Made by a program: the position numbers and the translations under genes. The notes below the pieces were generated by a model. It was not told the DNA's origin. It was given only the letters and a program-made list of their open reading frames with translations, and made no database searches. Shown piece after piece: positions 25,160 to 34,794 of a stretch of 64,000 nt of DNA. The stretch is from Bacillus sp. BGMRC 2118 (GTDB lineage: Bacteria > Bacillota > Bacilli > Bacillales > SA4), in contig VTTJ01000007.1 in NCBI GenBank assembly GCA_008364785.1, forward strand, positions 62,001 through 126,000. The letters run 5' to 3'. How positions within the stretch are numbered: position 1 is the first letter of the stretch; the number at the start of each line of letters is the position of its first letter.

Positions 25160-26412
25160 TTCTTACACATGAAATTAGAAAGATTATAAAGATGCCAATA
25201 ATTGTTTCGTTAATTATTTTCTTTCTAACGTTAAATATCTTATTAATTGTGAGCAACTCTGATCAAAATAATGAATTAAATGTGGTTACAGACCTAGTAA
25301 ACAAGTATGGATATGTGATAAATGACGAGATGCTACAGAAGTGGACAAATGACTACCAAGAAATTATTACTTGGGTTAACCAGATAGCCCCTAATAAAGA
25401 AAAAGAATATAAGCATCCTTCAGAACTGTTAGAAGATAATTTTAACCAAATTCATGAAAAGTTAAGTAGGGAAGAAATAGAACAGTTAGTCCTTTATAGC
25501 CAAATTGAGTCCTATTTGAGGACCTCAACTGAAATTGATGCTGCGTATGAAGAAATTAATCTAAAGGGATATGCTGATTCTGTCATTCATATGTACGGAC
25601 TAAAAGGTACATCTAAAGAAGCGATACAAAACCAGTATGAGAAGTTACACATTAGGCTTGGAGAATTAACGGATCATAATGAACACAAAAATTTATTTTT
25701 TATGGGAACTGTACATGAAATGCATTCTTTGCTGTTTAAAGATATTGGAAGAGCATTAGTTTTCGAGTTAATGATTCTTGTTGTCCTTATTACGGCTTCC
25801 ATTACAAATTATGAATTTGAGCATCGTACAGCACTTGTCTCCTATACATCCAAAAGGGGAAGAAAATTAGTAGTGAATAAGTTTCTGGCGGCGCTTTTCA
25901 TTAATACATGTACTACAGTATTAATTGTTGGAATTACACTATGGGCGTATTTCTCAACATTTAATTATTCCGGTTTATGGAAAGTATCTATAAGTAATTA
26001 CTTCAATACAGAAATGAAATTACCGTATATTTCGTGGTGGGAGTTATCGTTTGTAGAGTATTTATTGCTTAGTATGCTTCTTCTTTTCTTGGTACAAATA
26101 ATCTTTATGAGTTTTTCATTTGTATTCTCTATTTATTTGAAAAATACATACCTTGTGTTCTTTTTATTCGCTGCCTTAGTAGGTATAGGAATTTTACTTC
26201 CAAGTTTAGTTCCACTCACATCTGAGCTGCCCTTCATATTAAATTGTAATCCATTTACCTTTATATTAAATCCTCATGAATGGATGATGGGCAATGGACA
26301 TTTTACGATATATAAATTTTATGAAGCAATAACTTTAGGAGTATGGATCGTATTGTTAGGATCATTTAGCATTTTTAGTGTCTATAAGTTTAGAAAACAA
26401 GAATTGATGTAG
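25156..26412 (+). CDS. ABC-2-type exporter permease 1
   Basis: 418 aa, starting in a four-base overlap with the ATPase gene. It has TM1 at residues 14-32, a large extracytoplasmic domain of about 170 residues rich in charged helices, then five membrane segments with the transport core TASITNYEFEHRTALVSYTSKRGRKLVVNKF, a coupling-helix pattern of ABC-2 permeases. It probably pairs with the next gene. The exported substrate is unknown; peptides or lipids are family possibilities. Confidence 0.8.
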   Translation: MILTHEIRKIIKMPIIVSLIIFFLTLNILLIVSNSDQNNELNVVTDLVNKYGYVINDEMLQKWTNDYQEIITWVNQIAPNKEKEYKHPSELLEDNFNQIHEKLSREEIEQLVLYSQIESYLRTSTEIDAAYEEINLKGYADSVIHMYGLKGTSKEAIQNQYEKLHIRLGELTDHNEHKNLFFMGTVHEMHSLLFKDIGRALVFELMILVVLITASITNYEFEHRTALVSYTSKRGRKLVVNKFLAALFINTCTTVLIVGITLWAYFSTFNYSGLWKVSISNYFNTEMKLPYISWWELSFVEYLLLSMLLLFLVQIIFMSFSFVFSIYLKNTYLVFFLFAALVGIGILLPSLVPLTSELPFILNCNPFTFILNPHEWMMGNGHFTIYKFYEAITLGVWIVLLGSFSIFSVYKFRKQELM

Positions 26413-26424
26413 GGTGGGGATTTC

Positions 26425-27570
26425 TTGCGTATCGTATTTAATGAAGTAAAGAAACTCTTGAATTGGAAAATTCTTAGTTTAGTTGTATTAATAAGTCTGA
26501 TATTTTATCAATTGTTCTTGGATTTTGAGTTTTCTTATTTTCCAAATGGAAGACCCGCACTTGATGAATTTAGGGTCTCACAGCAAATGATTGAAACGTA
26601 TGGACCCGAAGTAGATGAAGAAGAGTTTTTAGACTTTAGACAGCAATTTGAAAGAGAAATTGAAAAAGCGGAAGATACTTTGCAATCTCGTCAAGAGTTT
26701 ATTGATTCTGGAATTACAACGTATGAACAGTTTCAAGGTTCATCTCAACCGGATCAACAACTTGAACAGTTAAGAGACGAAGTATTCTTTACAGAAGAGA
26801 ATGCTATCTTTTGGGAATTGCAGGCACGTGAGAGCATCATAAGTTTCTATGAAACTCGAATGGATGATCTTAGTAATGACGATATGGATTTTGGAGTATC
26901 CCATACAAATTGGAAGGAGTCCATTTTGGACAGTCATTCTAAAGATGCGATACTACCTTATTTCGTTTTCGAAAACTATACAAATCTGGTAACGATGTTA
27001 TCGATTCTAATTATAGTTATAGTGATGATTGTCGCAGGACGTATATTTATTGTAGACCAAAAAAATGATCTTATTTTGCTTCAATATACCTCAAAAATGG
27101 GCAGGAATATATTTAAAGCTAAGATCGCGGCTGCATTTATCGTAACTCTGGTAATAACTACAGTATATATTTCTCTTTTTCTAACACTTTATAAACAAAA
27201 TGACACAGAACTTTTTTTAAATTCTAGTATCCAGTCATTCTATAATTTGGGAATTCCGAGCTGGCTAGATATCACATTTGGACAATACATTCTGTTTACC
27301 CTTTGTGCTGTATATATTCTTGCCATAGTATCAGCCCTTATTTCAGCATATATTTCTAGAATAGTACTCAATTTCATCTCATTAATAGGTTCGCAAATTC
27401 CATATGTAATTATCGTGACATTGCTACTATTTGAGTATTTGATTTCAAACTTCCTAACTATTAAATATCCGATCTATCTGTCTATAGTCACTTATATCGG
27501 TCTTATAGTAGTAGGAATCGGTTTACTATATTTTAGATGGAAAAAGGAACAAAAAGTTGATATTGTTTAA
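26425..27570 (+). CDS. ABC-2-type exporter permease 2
   Basis: 381 aa from TTG at 26425 (GGTGGGGATT upstream). Same architecture as permease 1: TM1 near the N-terminus, an extracytoplasmic coiled domain rich in Glu/Gln (about residues 35-170), then five or six membrane segments with IFIVDQKNDLILLQYTSKMGRNIF as the coupling-helix region. The shared YTSK-GR motif shows the two permeases are related. Last gene of ECF operon 1; a terminator follows. Confidence 0.8.
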   Translation: MRIVFNEVKKLLNWKILSLVVLISLIFYQLFLDFEFSYFPNGRPALDEFRVSQQMIETYGPEVDEEEFLDFRQQFEREIEKAEDTLQSRQEFIDSGITTYEQFQGSSQPDQQLEQLRDEVFFTEENAIFWELQARESIISFYETRMDDLSNDDMDFGVSHTNWKESILDSHSKDAILPYFVFENYTNLVTMLSILIIVIVMIVAGRIFIVDQKNDLILLQYTSKMGRNIFKAKIAAAFIVTLVITTVYISLFLTLYKQNDTELFLNSSIQSFYNLGIPSWLDITFGQYILFTLCAVYILAIVSALISAYISRIVLNFISLIGSQIPYVIIVTLLLFEYLISNFLTIKYPIYLSIVTYIGLIVVGIGLLYFRWKKEQKVDIV

Positions 27571-27579
27571 GTAGAAATG

Positions 27580-27611
27580 CCAGGCAGGTCAATCCTGTTT
27601 GGTTTTTTTTA
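27580..27611 (+). terminator. Intrinsic terminator of ECF operon 1
   Basis: CCAGGCAGG (27580-27588) pairs with CCTGTTTGG (27594-27602) using two wobbles, followed by eight T residues. Confidence 0.8.
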
Positions 27612-27679
27612 TGTATTTTTGAAACTATCTTTTATCCACCATCGTCCAACTAACGATTTTAGAAAGGAAGGGGGATATT

Positions 27680-28322
27680 ATGAATTCATCGAAGAATGAA
27701 CAGCTTCATTCAATTATGATTGATAGGAAGGAAAATAGCATTCTCCTTACCTATTTACCAATGGATAGTTATGTGACGATTCCAACTGAAGATGGAGATA
27801 GGAAAGATAAATTGGCTCATGCATACACATATGGCGGATCTACTACAGCTGTTAAGGCTGTCTCACAATTTCTTGAATTACCAATAGATTACTTTGTTGC
27901 AACAGATCATGAGAGGTTAGCCTCTTTCATTGACTCTATGGAATTGGAGCTAGGTGTTTTAAAAAATGGAAAGAATGTATTTGAATCGTTTAAGATTCTC
28001 GAACAGCAAGAAGGTCGAAAAAATACAGAAAAAGTAAAAATGGATACGTTGTTTCAAGTAGTTACGAACTCTTATCAGAAGCTTTCTGTTAATAAGACAC
28101 AACAGTTCTAAACGCGAGGTGGAAACAAATATACCGATGGATGCTATTGACGGTGTTAAGGGTGTAATCAAAAACGAAAATCGTCCGACAGTTACAGTAT
28201 TAAGTGTATTCGGGGGAAGAATGGAAAGAAATATTAATGGTCACTATTATGTTGAAATTGAACAAGAAGTACTTGATCATGTCTCAACAGAACTACGAAA
28301 TCACATAAATATAAATGATTAA
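27680..28322 (+). pseudogene. Degenerate LytR-CpsA-Psr (LCP) family gene
   Basis: The first frame (27680-28111) has LCP N-terminal-half features (SILLTYLPMDSYVTIP, KLAHAYTYGGSTTAV, FLELPIDYFVATD) but no membrane anchor and no YARxR-type catalytic segment. A second frame (to 28322) continues with an LCP C-terminal pattern (VETNIPMDAIDG, INGHYYVEIEQEVLDHVSTELRNHI). The frames join near 28100-28112 by a shift, and about 45 central residues seem missing. A strong AAGGAAGGGGG site still precedes 27680. LCP enzymes attach teichoic acids to peptidoglycan; this copy is probably inactive. Confidence 0.6.
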
Positions 28323-28327
28323 CTCCT

Positions 28328-28357
28328 TGCGTCATCTGTTGATGGCGCATTTTATTT
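28328..28357 (+). terminator. Intrinsic terminator
   Basis: TGCGTCATC (28328-28336) pairs with GATGGCGCA (28341-28349), followed by TTTTATTTT. Confidence 0.8.
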
Positions 28358-28422
28358 TGTATGGAAGGTATTGGTTGAATTTCCGAGAATTATAAAATTA
28401 TAAAACTATTTTAGAGAATAAC

Positions 28423-28447
28423 AAACTTTTATGACTAGTGCTACGTC
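28423..28447 (+). promoter_or_regulatory. Candidate ECF-type promoter
   Basis: AAAC with TTTT (28423-28430) and CGTC at 28444-28447, a 17-bp spacer. This is close to the AAAC/CGT consensus of Bacillus ECF promoters such as those of SigW and SigX. It lies 34 bp before the ECF sigma gene, so autoregulation is likely. Confidence 0.55.
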
Positions 28448-28480
28448 AAAATAGTACTTCAATGGCAAGGTGGGATATGT

Positions 28481-29017
28481 ATGGGGATAGAGAAAGTACC
28501 TTTACCAACTGAACGAAATCGATTATTAGAAGAAGTGATGGAGAGGTATGGAAACGATGTATTATATTTAGCCTTTTCATATGTGAAGAACTACGAATTG
28601 GCAGAGGATCTAGCACAGGATGTGTTTATTCGTTTTTACGAAAAAATTGACACATTTCGTGGAGAAGCTAGTTATCGAACATGGTTATATCGTATTACTG
28701 TGAATCGTTGTAAGGATTATCTTAGAAGCTGGAGCTACAATAAAACTTACTTGAATGAAAAGTTCATTGCTTTTGTAAAAGGTAATGCTTTTTCACCTGA
28801 GGAAATTGTGGTCAGTAATAATGAAAACGAAGAACTGACAAATCATGTGCTAACGCTGCCTGTTAAATATCGAGAAATCATATATTTATATTATTTTCAA
28901 GAGATGACTCTTCAAGAAATATCAGATTGTTTAACGATAAACCTTAGTACAATCAAAACTAGATTACGACGTGCAAAAGAGCTTCTTAGAGGAAAATATC
29001 AAGAGGGGGTGCTCTAG
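28481..29017 (+). CDS. ECF-subfamily RNA polymerase sigma factor (operon 2)
   Basis: 178 aa; AAGGTGGGATATGT precedes the ATG. Region 2 is VLYLAFSYVKNYELAEDLAQDVFIRFYEKI and FRGEASYRTWLYRITVNRCKDYLRS. Region 4 is the helix-turn-helix MTLQEISDCLTINLSTIKTRLRRAKELLR. It ends two bases before the anti-sigma-like gene. It has the typical ECF length. The regulon is unknown, but an ECF-type promoter precedes its own gene. Confidence 0.92.
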   Translation: MGIEKVPLPTERNRLLEEVMERYGNDVLYLAFSYVKNYELAEDLAQDVFIRFYEKIDTFRGEASYRTWLYRITVNRCKDYLRSWSYNKTYLNEKFIAFVKGNAFSPEEIVVSNNENEELTNHVLTLPVKYREIIYLYYFQEMTLQEISDCLTINLSTIKTRLRRAKELLRGKYQEGVL

Positions 29018-29018
29018 G

Positions 29019-29750
29019 ATGGAAAATAAACTAAACAACCTAAAAGACAGCATGATGAAAACGGTGTACAAAGATTTCTCGTTTAATGAAAAAAATAAAA
29101 AGGCTGTGTATAAAGATCTTACAAATAAAAATAATAAAAGAAGCCTTCACTTTTCTTTCAAAGCATTTGTCAGTGTTGCAGTGTTATTCTTGCTGATAAT
29201 TGGACTCACGGGTACTGTGCTATTTCAGACAGGTATCATATCTTCAAATTTTTTATATGACTTCCCTGGGGAAGAAAAGCTTGAAAATAATGAGTTGTTA
29301 GAGAAGTACCATTTGCCGATAAAGTTACCAACGTATTTGCCGTTTGAGATTGAAGATATTCGTGTAGATAGTTTATATGTAGGACCCATTGATCTAACGC
29401 AAGATCCTCCACAGACTGAGTTAGATAACCCGGCTGTAAATCCAATTATTATTACTTATGTATCAACAATAGAAAAAAATAAGATCTACATGCTGGAGTT
29501 GCAAATAAATGATGCTACTAACACAACTTACGGTGGTACAGTAAATGAAAACGTGACATTAAAGGACGGTAATCAAGCAAGTTTTAATGAAAATGAAAAC
29601 TCACAAATGATATTATGGACAGATCAAGATACGATGTACAATTTATATTTATCAGTTCGAGACAAAGATGACCCATTAAAAAAGGTTGAAGACCTACCGA
29701 AAGAGGAAATAATAAAGATTGCGAACTCATTTAACCAATTCATACCTTGA
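29019..29750 (+). CDS. Probable membrane anti-sigma factor (DUF4367-like)
   Basis: 243 aa from the ATG at 29019, with GAGGGGGT eight bases upstream inside the sigma gene; longer in-frame starts lie inside that gene and are unlikely. It has a basic cytosolic N-terminus (about 43 residues), one membrane segment (about 45-67) and an extracytoplasmic domain with LPIKLPTYLPFEIEDIRVD, a pattern seen in DUF4367-type proteins. The topology and position fit an anti-sigma factor that holds the upstream ECF factor at the membrane. A strong terminator follows. Confidence 0.75.
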   Translation: MENKLNNLKDSMMKTVYKDFSFNEKNKKAVYKDLTNKNNKRSLHFSFKAFVSVAVLFLLIIGLTGTVLFQTGIISSNFLYDFPGEEKLENNELLEKYHLPIKLPTYLPFEIEDIRVDSLYVGPIDLTQDPPQTELDNPAVNPIIITYVSTIEKNKIYMLELQINDATNTTYGGTVNENVTLKDGNQASFNENENSQMILWTDQDTMYNLYLSVRDKDDPLKKVEDLPKEEIIKIANSFNQFIP

Positions 29751-29752
29751 TA

Positions 29753-29802
29753 AAAAAGGAAAAGGACTTGTGGAAAAAAACAAGTCCTTTTCCTTTTTTT
29801 GC
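29753..29802 (+). terminator. Strong intrinsic terminator
   Basis: AAAAGGAAAAGGACTTGT is followed, after a short A-rich loop, by its full complement and seven T residues. Confidence 0.9.
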
Positions 29803-29851
29803 GGTATGTTTATTTACCATTGTTGCATCCTAAATAAGTATACTTACCTGA

Positions 29852-30832
<981 letters not shown>

Positions 30833-30857
30833 TTTTTCCTAAGGATAGGTGAATGAG

Positions 30858-31643
30858 ATGGAAACGAACGCTTTATCAGAAGTAGAAAAACTAGCGTTAA
30901 AAAAAGAAAAGATCTACCAAACAAATCCACTTCATTATATTTTGCGTGCCGCATTAGCTAGCATGTTTATCGGCTTCGGTGTGATTGTAGCATTTAAGAG
31001 CGGCGGTTTTTTCTACAATGAGCATTCGCCTTTTGCCTATCCGATTGCAGCTATTACGTTTGGTTCAGCTATCATTTTAATTGCATACGGTGGGGGAGAC
31101 TTATTTACGGGTAATACGTTTTATATGTCTTTTGCAGCCTTTCGGAAGAAAATGTCATGGAGGACAGTTGGGAAGTTGTTAGCTTTTAGTTATATCGGTA
31201 ATATTATCGGTGCTATGGCATTTGCCTTTTTAATCTATACAACCGGGTTGTTCACGCCATCCTCAGTCAATACCTTCTTGTTAACAGTGGTGGAGAAGAA
31301 AATGCACACACCAATCATAGAATTGTTTTTCCGGGGTATTCTTTGTAACTGGTTAGTTTGTTTAGCATTTTTTATTCCAATGAGTATGAAAAATGACGGT
31401 CCAAAGCTATTTGTCATGATGTTATTTGTCTTTTGTTTTTTTATTTCTGGGTATGAACACAGTATTGCGAATATGTGTACATTTGCAATTGCACTTGTAC
31501 TAAACCACCCGGGAACCATATCCTTTAATGGAGTAATTTATAACCTTATACCTGTTACTCTCGGTAATCTTATTGGAGGAAGCATTTTAATGGGATGGAT
31601 GTATTATGTTGTGAATAAGCCTTATTTCGAGGATGTAAAATAG
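30858..31643 (+). CDS. Formate/nitrite transporter (FNT/FocA) family channel
   Basis: 261 aa from the ATG at 30858 (AGGTGA just upstream). Six membrane segments with FNT signatures: AFKSGGFFYNE, GGGDLFTGNTFYMS, RGILCNWLVCLAFF (with the C-N-W-L-V-C element) and the channel histidine region SGYEHSIANMCTFAIA. FNT proteins pass small monocarboxylates such as formate, nitrite or lactate. Location directly after ldh suggests lactate export here, an inference from the operon only. Confidence 0.88.
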   Translation: METNALSEVEKLALKKEKIYQTNPLHYILRAALASMFIGFGVIVAFKSGGFFYNEHSPFAYPIAAITFGSAIILIAYGGGDLFTGNTFYMSFAAFRKKMSWRTVGKLLAFSYIGNIIGAMAFAFLIYTTGLFTPSSVNTFLLTVVEKKMHTPIIELFFRGILCNWLVCLAFFIPMSMKNDGPKLFVMMLFVFCFFISGYEHSIANMCTFAIALVLNHPGTISFNGVIYNLIPVTLGNLIGGSILMGWMYYVVNKPYFEDVK

Positions 31644-31712
31644 ATGATATTACTTCCACATTAGTGAATAGATGGTATATATTAGAAAAAAGCAATACAG
31701 GGGGAGTAATTA

Positions 31713-32480
31713 ATGAAAGCACCTAACGAGATTTTATTGGTATGGAATCAGTTTAATTCGTTTCCAATGGAGACCTTAACGAAAGCGTGGTATTTTGAAA
31801 AAACGAGTGGAAAAAAACAACGTGATGTCTCATTAATGAGGGAACATCATGAACAATATGGAATTGCTGGGAATTGCTTTGATTTATCGATTTGGCTGTT
31901 AAATGAATTTAATAAAGTAGGCGTTAATGCTTACCCAATTGGCCATAATTTACATACACCTAAGGCACATGTAGGGGTAATTGCCCTAGGAGAGAAGGGG
32001 GAACGCTACTTTTGTGATTTAGGTGATCAATGGCTACAGCCTATCTTAATAGATTGTGAGAATTCTATGTATATACCTGACAAACTTGCAGGTTACTTTC
32101 CGGCGGCAGAGGTACAAATTGAACAGCAAGATAAAAAAGTTGTTATTCACTACTATAGGCCTAATGGCAAAGCCTCAAAACAAACGTTTGACCCTACACC
32201 AATTGAGTGGAGTGAGTTTAGAGAAGCTGCTGAATTCTCGCAAAATTTCATCAAACCCAATCCGTTATTAGAATGTAGAATTCCTTATAAAAACGAAATT
32301 GCACATTTTGAATTTTATAACTTTGAAAGCTTTCTAAGTACGAGTGAAGGAAAATTTTATGATTCAAAATTAAACTCCGCAGAAGAGTGGGGAGAGAGAA
32401 TATCGGAAAAAACCGGATATGATGTAGATTTTGTTCATGAGGCATTAACTATCTATCAAAAAATAAAGGTGATGCAATGA
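31713..32480 (+). CDS. Arylamine N-acetyltransferase-like protein
   Basis: 255 aa. It shows the Cys-His-Asp triad of the NAT/transglutaminase fold: GNCFDLSIWLL (about C50), KAHVGVIAL (about H87) and CDLGDQW (about D104). NAT enzymes transfer acetyl or other acyl groups from CoA to arylamines, or make amide bonds in secondary metabolism. The C-terminal half is less conserved. It overlaps the next gene by four bases (ATGA), so the two are one operon with the peptidase E-like gene. Substrate unknown. Confidence 0.72.
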   Translation: MKAPNEILLVWNQFNSFPMETLTKAWYFEKTSGKKQRDVSLMREHHEQYGIAGNCFDLSIWLLNEFNKVGVNAYPIGHNLHTPKAHVGVIALGEKGERYFCDLGDQWLQPILIDCENSMYIPDKLAGYFPAAEVQIEQQDKKVVIHYYRPNGKASKQTFDPTPIEWSEFREAAEFSQNFIKPNPLLECRIPYKNEIAHFEFYNFESFLSTSEGKFYDSKLNSAEEWGERISEKTGYDVDFVHEALTIYQKIKVMQ

Positions 32481-33124
32481 AAAAGGCTGTAATAACATCA
32501 AAAGGGTTTTCTAACCAAAGTATTACATCTGCATTCTTAAATCTATTAACTTTGGAAACTGATCAGGTTAGAGTTGCTATTATTACAACTGCTGCAGTTG
32601 AGCTAAAGGAAAAGCATCCTAGAGTCATACAAGCAAAGGAACAATTTCATAACATGGGTATTTTACACGTTGATGTTATTGACGTTGAAAAGGAAGACCC
32701 TGTTTTATTAGCACAGTATCATGTTGTCTATTTAACTGGCGGGAATCCTTTTTATTTACTGTCTCACATGAAAAAATCAGGTGCTGATAAAGTTGTTAAG
32801 AGAATAGCTAATGAAGGAGTGATACTTATTGGTGTTAGTGCTGGTTCATTAGTGTTAGGACCACACCTGAAAATTGTCCATCATCTCACACCGCAATTAA
32901 TGCAAAATATTGACCTATCATCTTTGTATGCACTAAAAATAGTCAATTTTCCAATGATGCCTCATTATGACAGGGAGGATTTATTTCCTGGAAGTCGTTC
33001 TATAGAAAAAAGAATAATAGAGTATGAGACAAAATCAGGAGACGATGTTTTCCGTTTAAAAGATGACGATGCTCTAGTAGTTACAAATGAGGAAATAAAG
33101 CTTATAAGTTTACCTAATCAATGA
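32477..33124 (+). CDS. Peptidase E-like (S51 family) serine hydrolase
   Basis: 215 aa. The nucleophile elbow GVSAGSLVLG holds the S51 serine; VVYLTGGNPFYLLSHM and MMPHYDREDLF match the conserved Asp and His regions of dipeptidase E and related cyanophycinase-like proteins. Aspartyl dipeptidase E cleaves Asp-X dipeptides. It overlaps the acetyltransferase-like gene by four bases. Cytosolic, no signal peptide. Confidence 0.82.
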   Translation: MKKAVITSKGFSNQSITSAFLNLLTLETDQVRVAIITTAAVELKEKHPRVIQAKEQFHNMGILHVDVIDVEKEDPVLLAQYHVVYLTGGNPFYLLSHMKKSGADKVVKRIANEGVILIGVSAGSLVLGPHLKIVHHLTPQLMQNIDLSSLYALKIVNFPMMPHYDREDLFPGSRSIEKRIIEYETKSGDDVFRLKDDDALVVTNEEIKLISLPNQ

Positions 33125-33202
33125 CGATAACTATTTTCTTATAGCCGAAATGATGTAAACATTTTACAATAAACCTATCACGTAATAGATAGGGGATTAA
33201 GC

Positions 33203-34180
33203 ATGAAGGCAATTGTCGTAATGGAATTTGGCGGTCCAGAAGTGTTGAGATACATAGAAGTGGATATGCCTGTTATTCATCCTGATCAAGTGTTAATAAA
33301 GGTAGATGCAACAAGTGTGAATTTTGCAGATATTAAGTCGCGTTATGGGAAAAAAGGAACTGGCCAACTTCCGTTTATTCCTGGATTGGATGCTACCGGT
33401 ATTGTTACTCAAGTCGGTAAAAATGTTCAAAAAATACATATTGGTCAACGCGTAATTGCCTTTCCCTCCAATGGAACATATGCAGAATACATTGTAGCAA
33501 ATGAAGCACTTACGTTTGTGATTCCTGATGAACTAAGTGTTGAAACAGCAGCAGCATGTCCAATTGTGTCCTTCTTATCCTATAAGTTATTAGCTGATAT
33601 TGCGCGAGTTGAAAAAGGCGAAACCGTTCTAATTCATGCTGCGGCAGGTGGAGTAGGTACGACGGCGATTCAGTTAGCGAAGCTTCTTGGAGCGGGAAGG
33701 GTAATTGGAACAGTCGGTAGTGAAGAGAAGAAACAGGTTGCATTAAATGCGGGCGCGGATGATGTTATCAATTATAGAATTGAAGATTTTCCGAGTGTAG
33801 TAAATGAAATGACCCAAGGAGAAGGAGCAAATATTATATTAGATTCCATCGCAGGAGATGTATCTGAGCAAAGCATGAAGTGTTTAGCTCAGTATGGGAG
33901 ATTAGTTCATTTTGGTAATTCTAGTGGGAAAGTAGGGAATTTTCAAACTGCGGAGCTGCATGCTAGTTGTAGATCTGTATTAGGCTTTAGCTTAGGAACG
34001 ACTAGAAAGAAACGCCCAGAACAATTAAGCTATATAGCTGAAAAGGTAATTCCATTAATTGCTGAAGGAAAAGTAACGTTTTATGTCGGGGATCAATTCA
34101 CTCTAAAAGAGGCTAGAGATGCACATGAACTAGTTGAAGGCAGAAAAAGTACAGGAAAAGTATTACTAAAAGTTACGTAA
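33203..34180 (+). CDS. NAD(P)H:quinone oxidoreductase, zinc-independent MDR family
   Basis: 325 aa. It is a medium-chain dehydrogenase/reductase: N-terminal GroES-like domain (PGLDATGIVTQVGKNVQKIHIGQRV) and a Rossmann domain (ETVLIHAAAGGVGTTAIQLAKLLGAGRVIGTV). There are no zinc-binding cysteine clusters, as in quinone oxidoreductases. It reduces quinones or enones with NADPH. Transcribed alone with a 2-bp gap before the next small-gene leader. Confidence 0.88.
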   Translation: MKAIVVMEFGGPEVLRYIEVDMPVIHPDQVLIKVDATSVNFADIKSRYGKKGTGQLPFIPGLDATGIVTQVGKNVQKIHIGQRVIAFPSNGTYAEYIVANEALTFVIPDELSVETAAACPIVSFLSYKLLADIARVEKGETVLIHAAAGGVGTTAIQLAKLLGAGRVIGTVGSEEKKQVALNAGADDVINYRIEDFPSVVNEMTQGEGANIILDSIAGDVSEQSMKCLAQYGRLVHFGNSSGKVGNFQTAELHASCRSVLGFSLGTTRKKRPEQLSYIAEKVIPLIAEGKVTFYVGDQFTLKEARDAHELVEGRKSTGKVLLKVT

Positions 34181-34226
34181 ATTGTTCATATTAAAATGGA
34201 GAAATGAACAATTAAAGGGTGATCGT

Positions 34227-34391
34227 ATGAAAGAAAAAGAACCAATGTTCCAAAGTGGTGAGTTTTCGGAGGATGAGAAAAAGGGATATTATGGGGTAGA
34301 CCCAGAACAAAGTTTGCTTTCAGTGAATTTTGCAACGACCGAGAATGCCTATTTGAACGAGCATTACCAAGAAGATACAAAAGAAGAATGA
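34227..34391 (+). CDS. Small acidic hypothetical protein
   Basis: 54 aa from the ATG at 34227, preceded by AAAGGGTGAT; an in-frame ATG at 34182 has no such site. Rich in Glu and aromatic residues (FSEDEKKGYYGVDPEQSLL), with no membrane segment or known motif. It lies 46 bp after the quinone oxidoreductase gene and ends just before the insertion-element remnant. Confidence 0.6.
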   Translation: MKEKEPMFQSGEFSEDEKKGYYGVDPEQSLLSVNFATTENAYLNEHYQEDTKEE

Positions 34392-34446
34392 AATGACATA
34401 TCTAAAAAAAGTCTTTTATCGTAGATAAGTGACTCAGATTGTAGAC

Positions 34447-34483
34447 AAAAGGCCACTCGAAAGGGATTTTCGAGTGGCCTTTT
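34447..34483. terminator. Strong hairpin at the left end of the IS remnant
   Basis: Perfect 16-bp stem, AAAAGGCCACTCGAAA (34447-34462) with its complement (34468-34483). It probably ends the transposase reading on the minus strand and also the upstream genes on the plus strand. Confidence 0.8.
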
Positions 34484-34488
34484 GATAT

Positions 34489-34794
34489 TTATGTATTATC
34501 ATGAAACCCATAACCTAGAAACCAACGATATGCCATATTTGTTTCTATTTCATCAATGGTCTTACGCATTGATCGAATACCGAATATGTATTGTATAAAT
34601 GCCATTTTAATTAAGATAATAGGGTCAATACTGGGGCGACCAACTTCAGAGTACATATCTCTAACAAGAGGATAGATGAAAGAAAAATCAATTGCCACCT
34701 CAATTTTGCATACAAGATGATTGGCTGGAACTAGTTCGTCTAAAGCAATCATTTCAATTTGGTCTCTTTATATAGAGTTATGTTTCGTTAGCAT
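34489..34794 (-). pseudogene. IS1182-family transposase, 5' fragment with nonsense codon
   Basis: The original start is probably the ATG at 34792-34794, with GAGGTGG upstream, reading MLTKHNSI then TAA (34768-34770) then RDQIEMIALDELVP. After that nonsense codon the frame continues with the DUF772 N-terminal transposase domain (YSEVGRPSIDPIILIKMAFI, MRKTIDEIETNMAYRWFLG) and stops at 34489, after about 100 of an expected 450 or more codons. Both the internal stop and the truncation make it non-functional. Confidence 0.85.

Noticed and set aside
28971..29018. Upstream extension of the anti-sigma gene into the sigma gene
   Set aside because: The internal ATG at 29019 has a well-spaced GAGGGGGT; the extension is sigma-gene sequence read in another frame.
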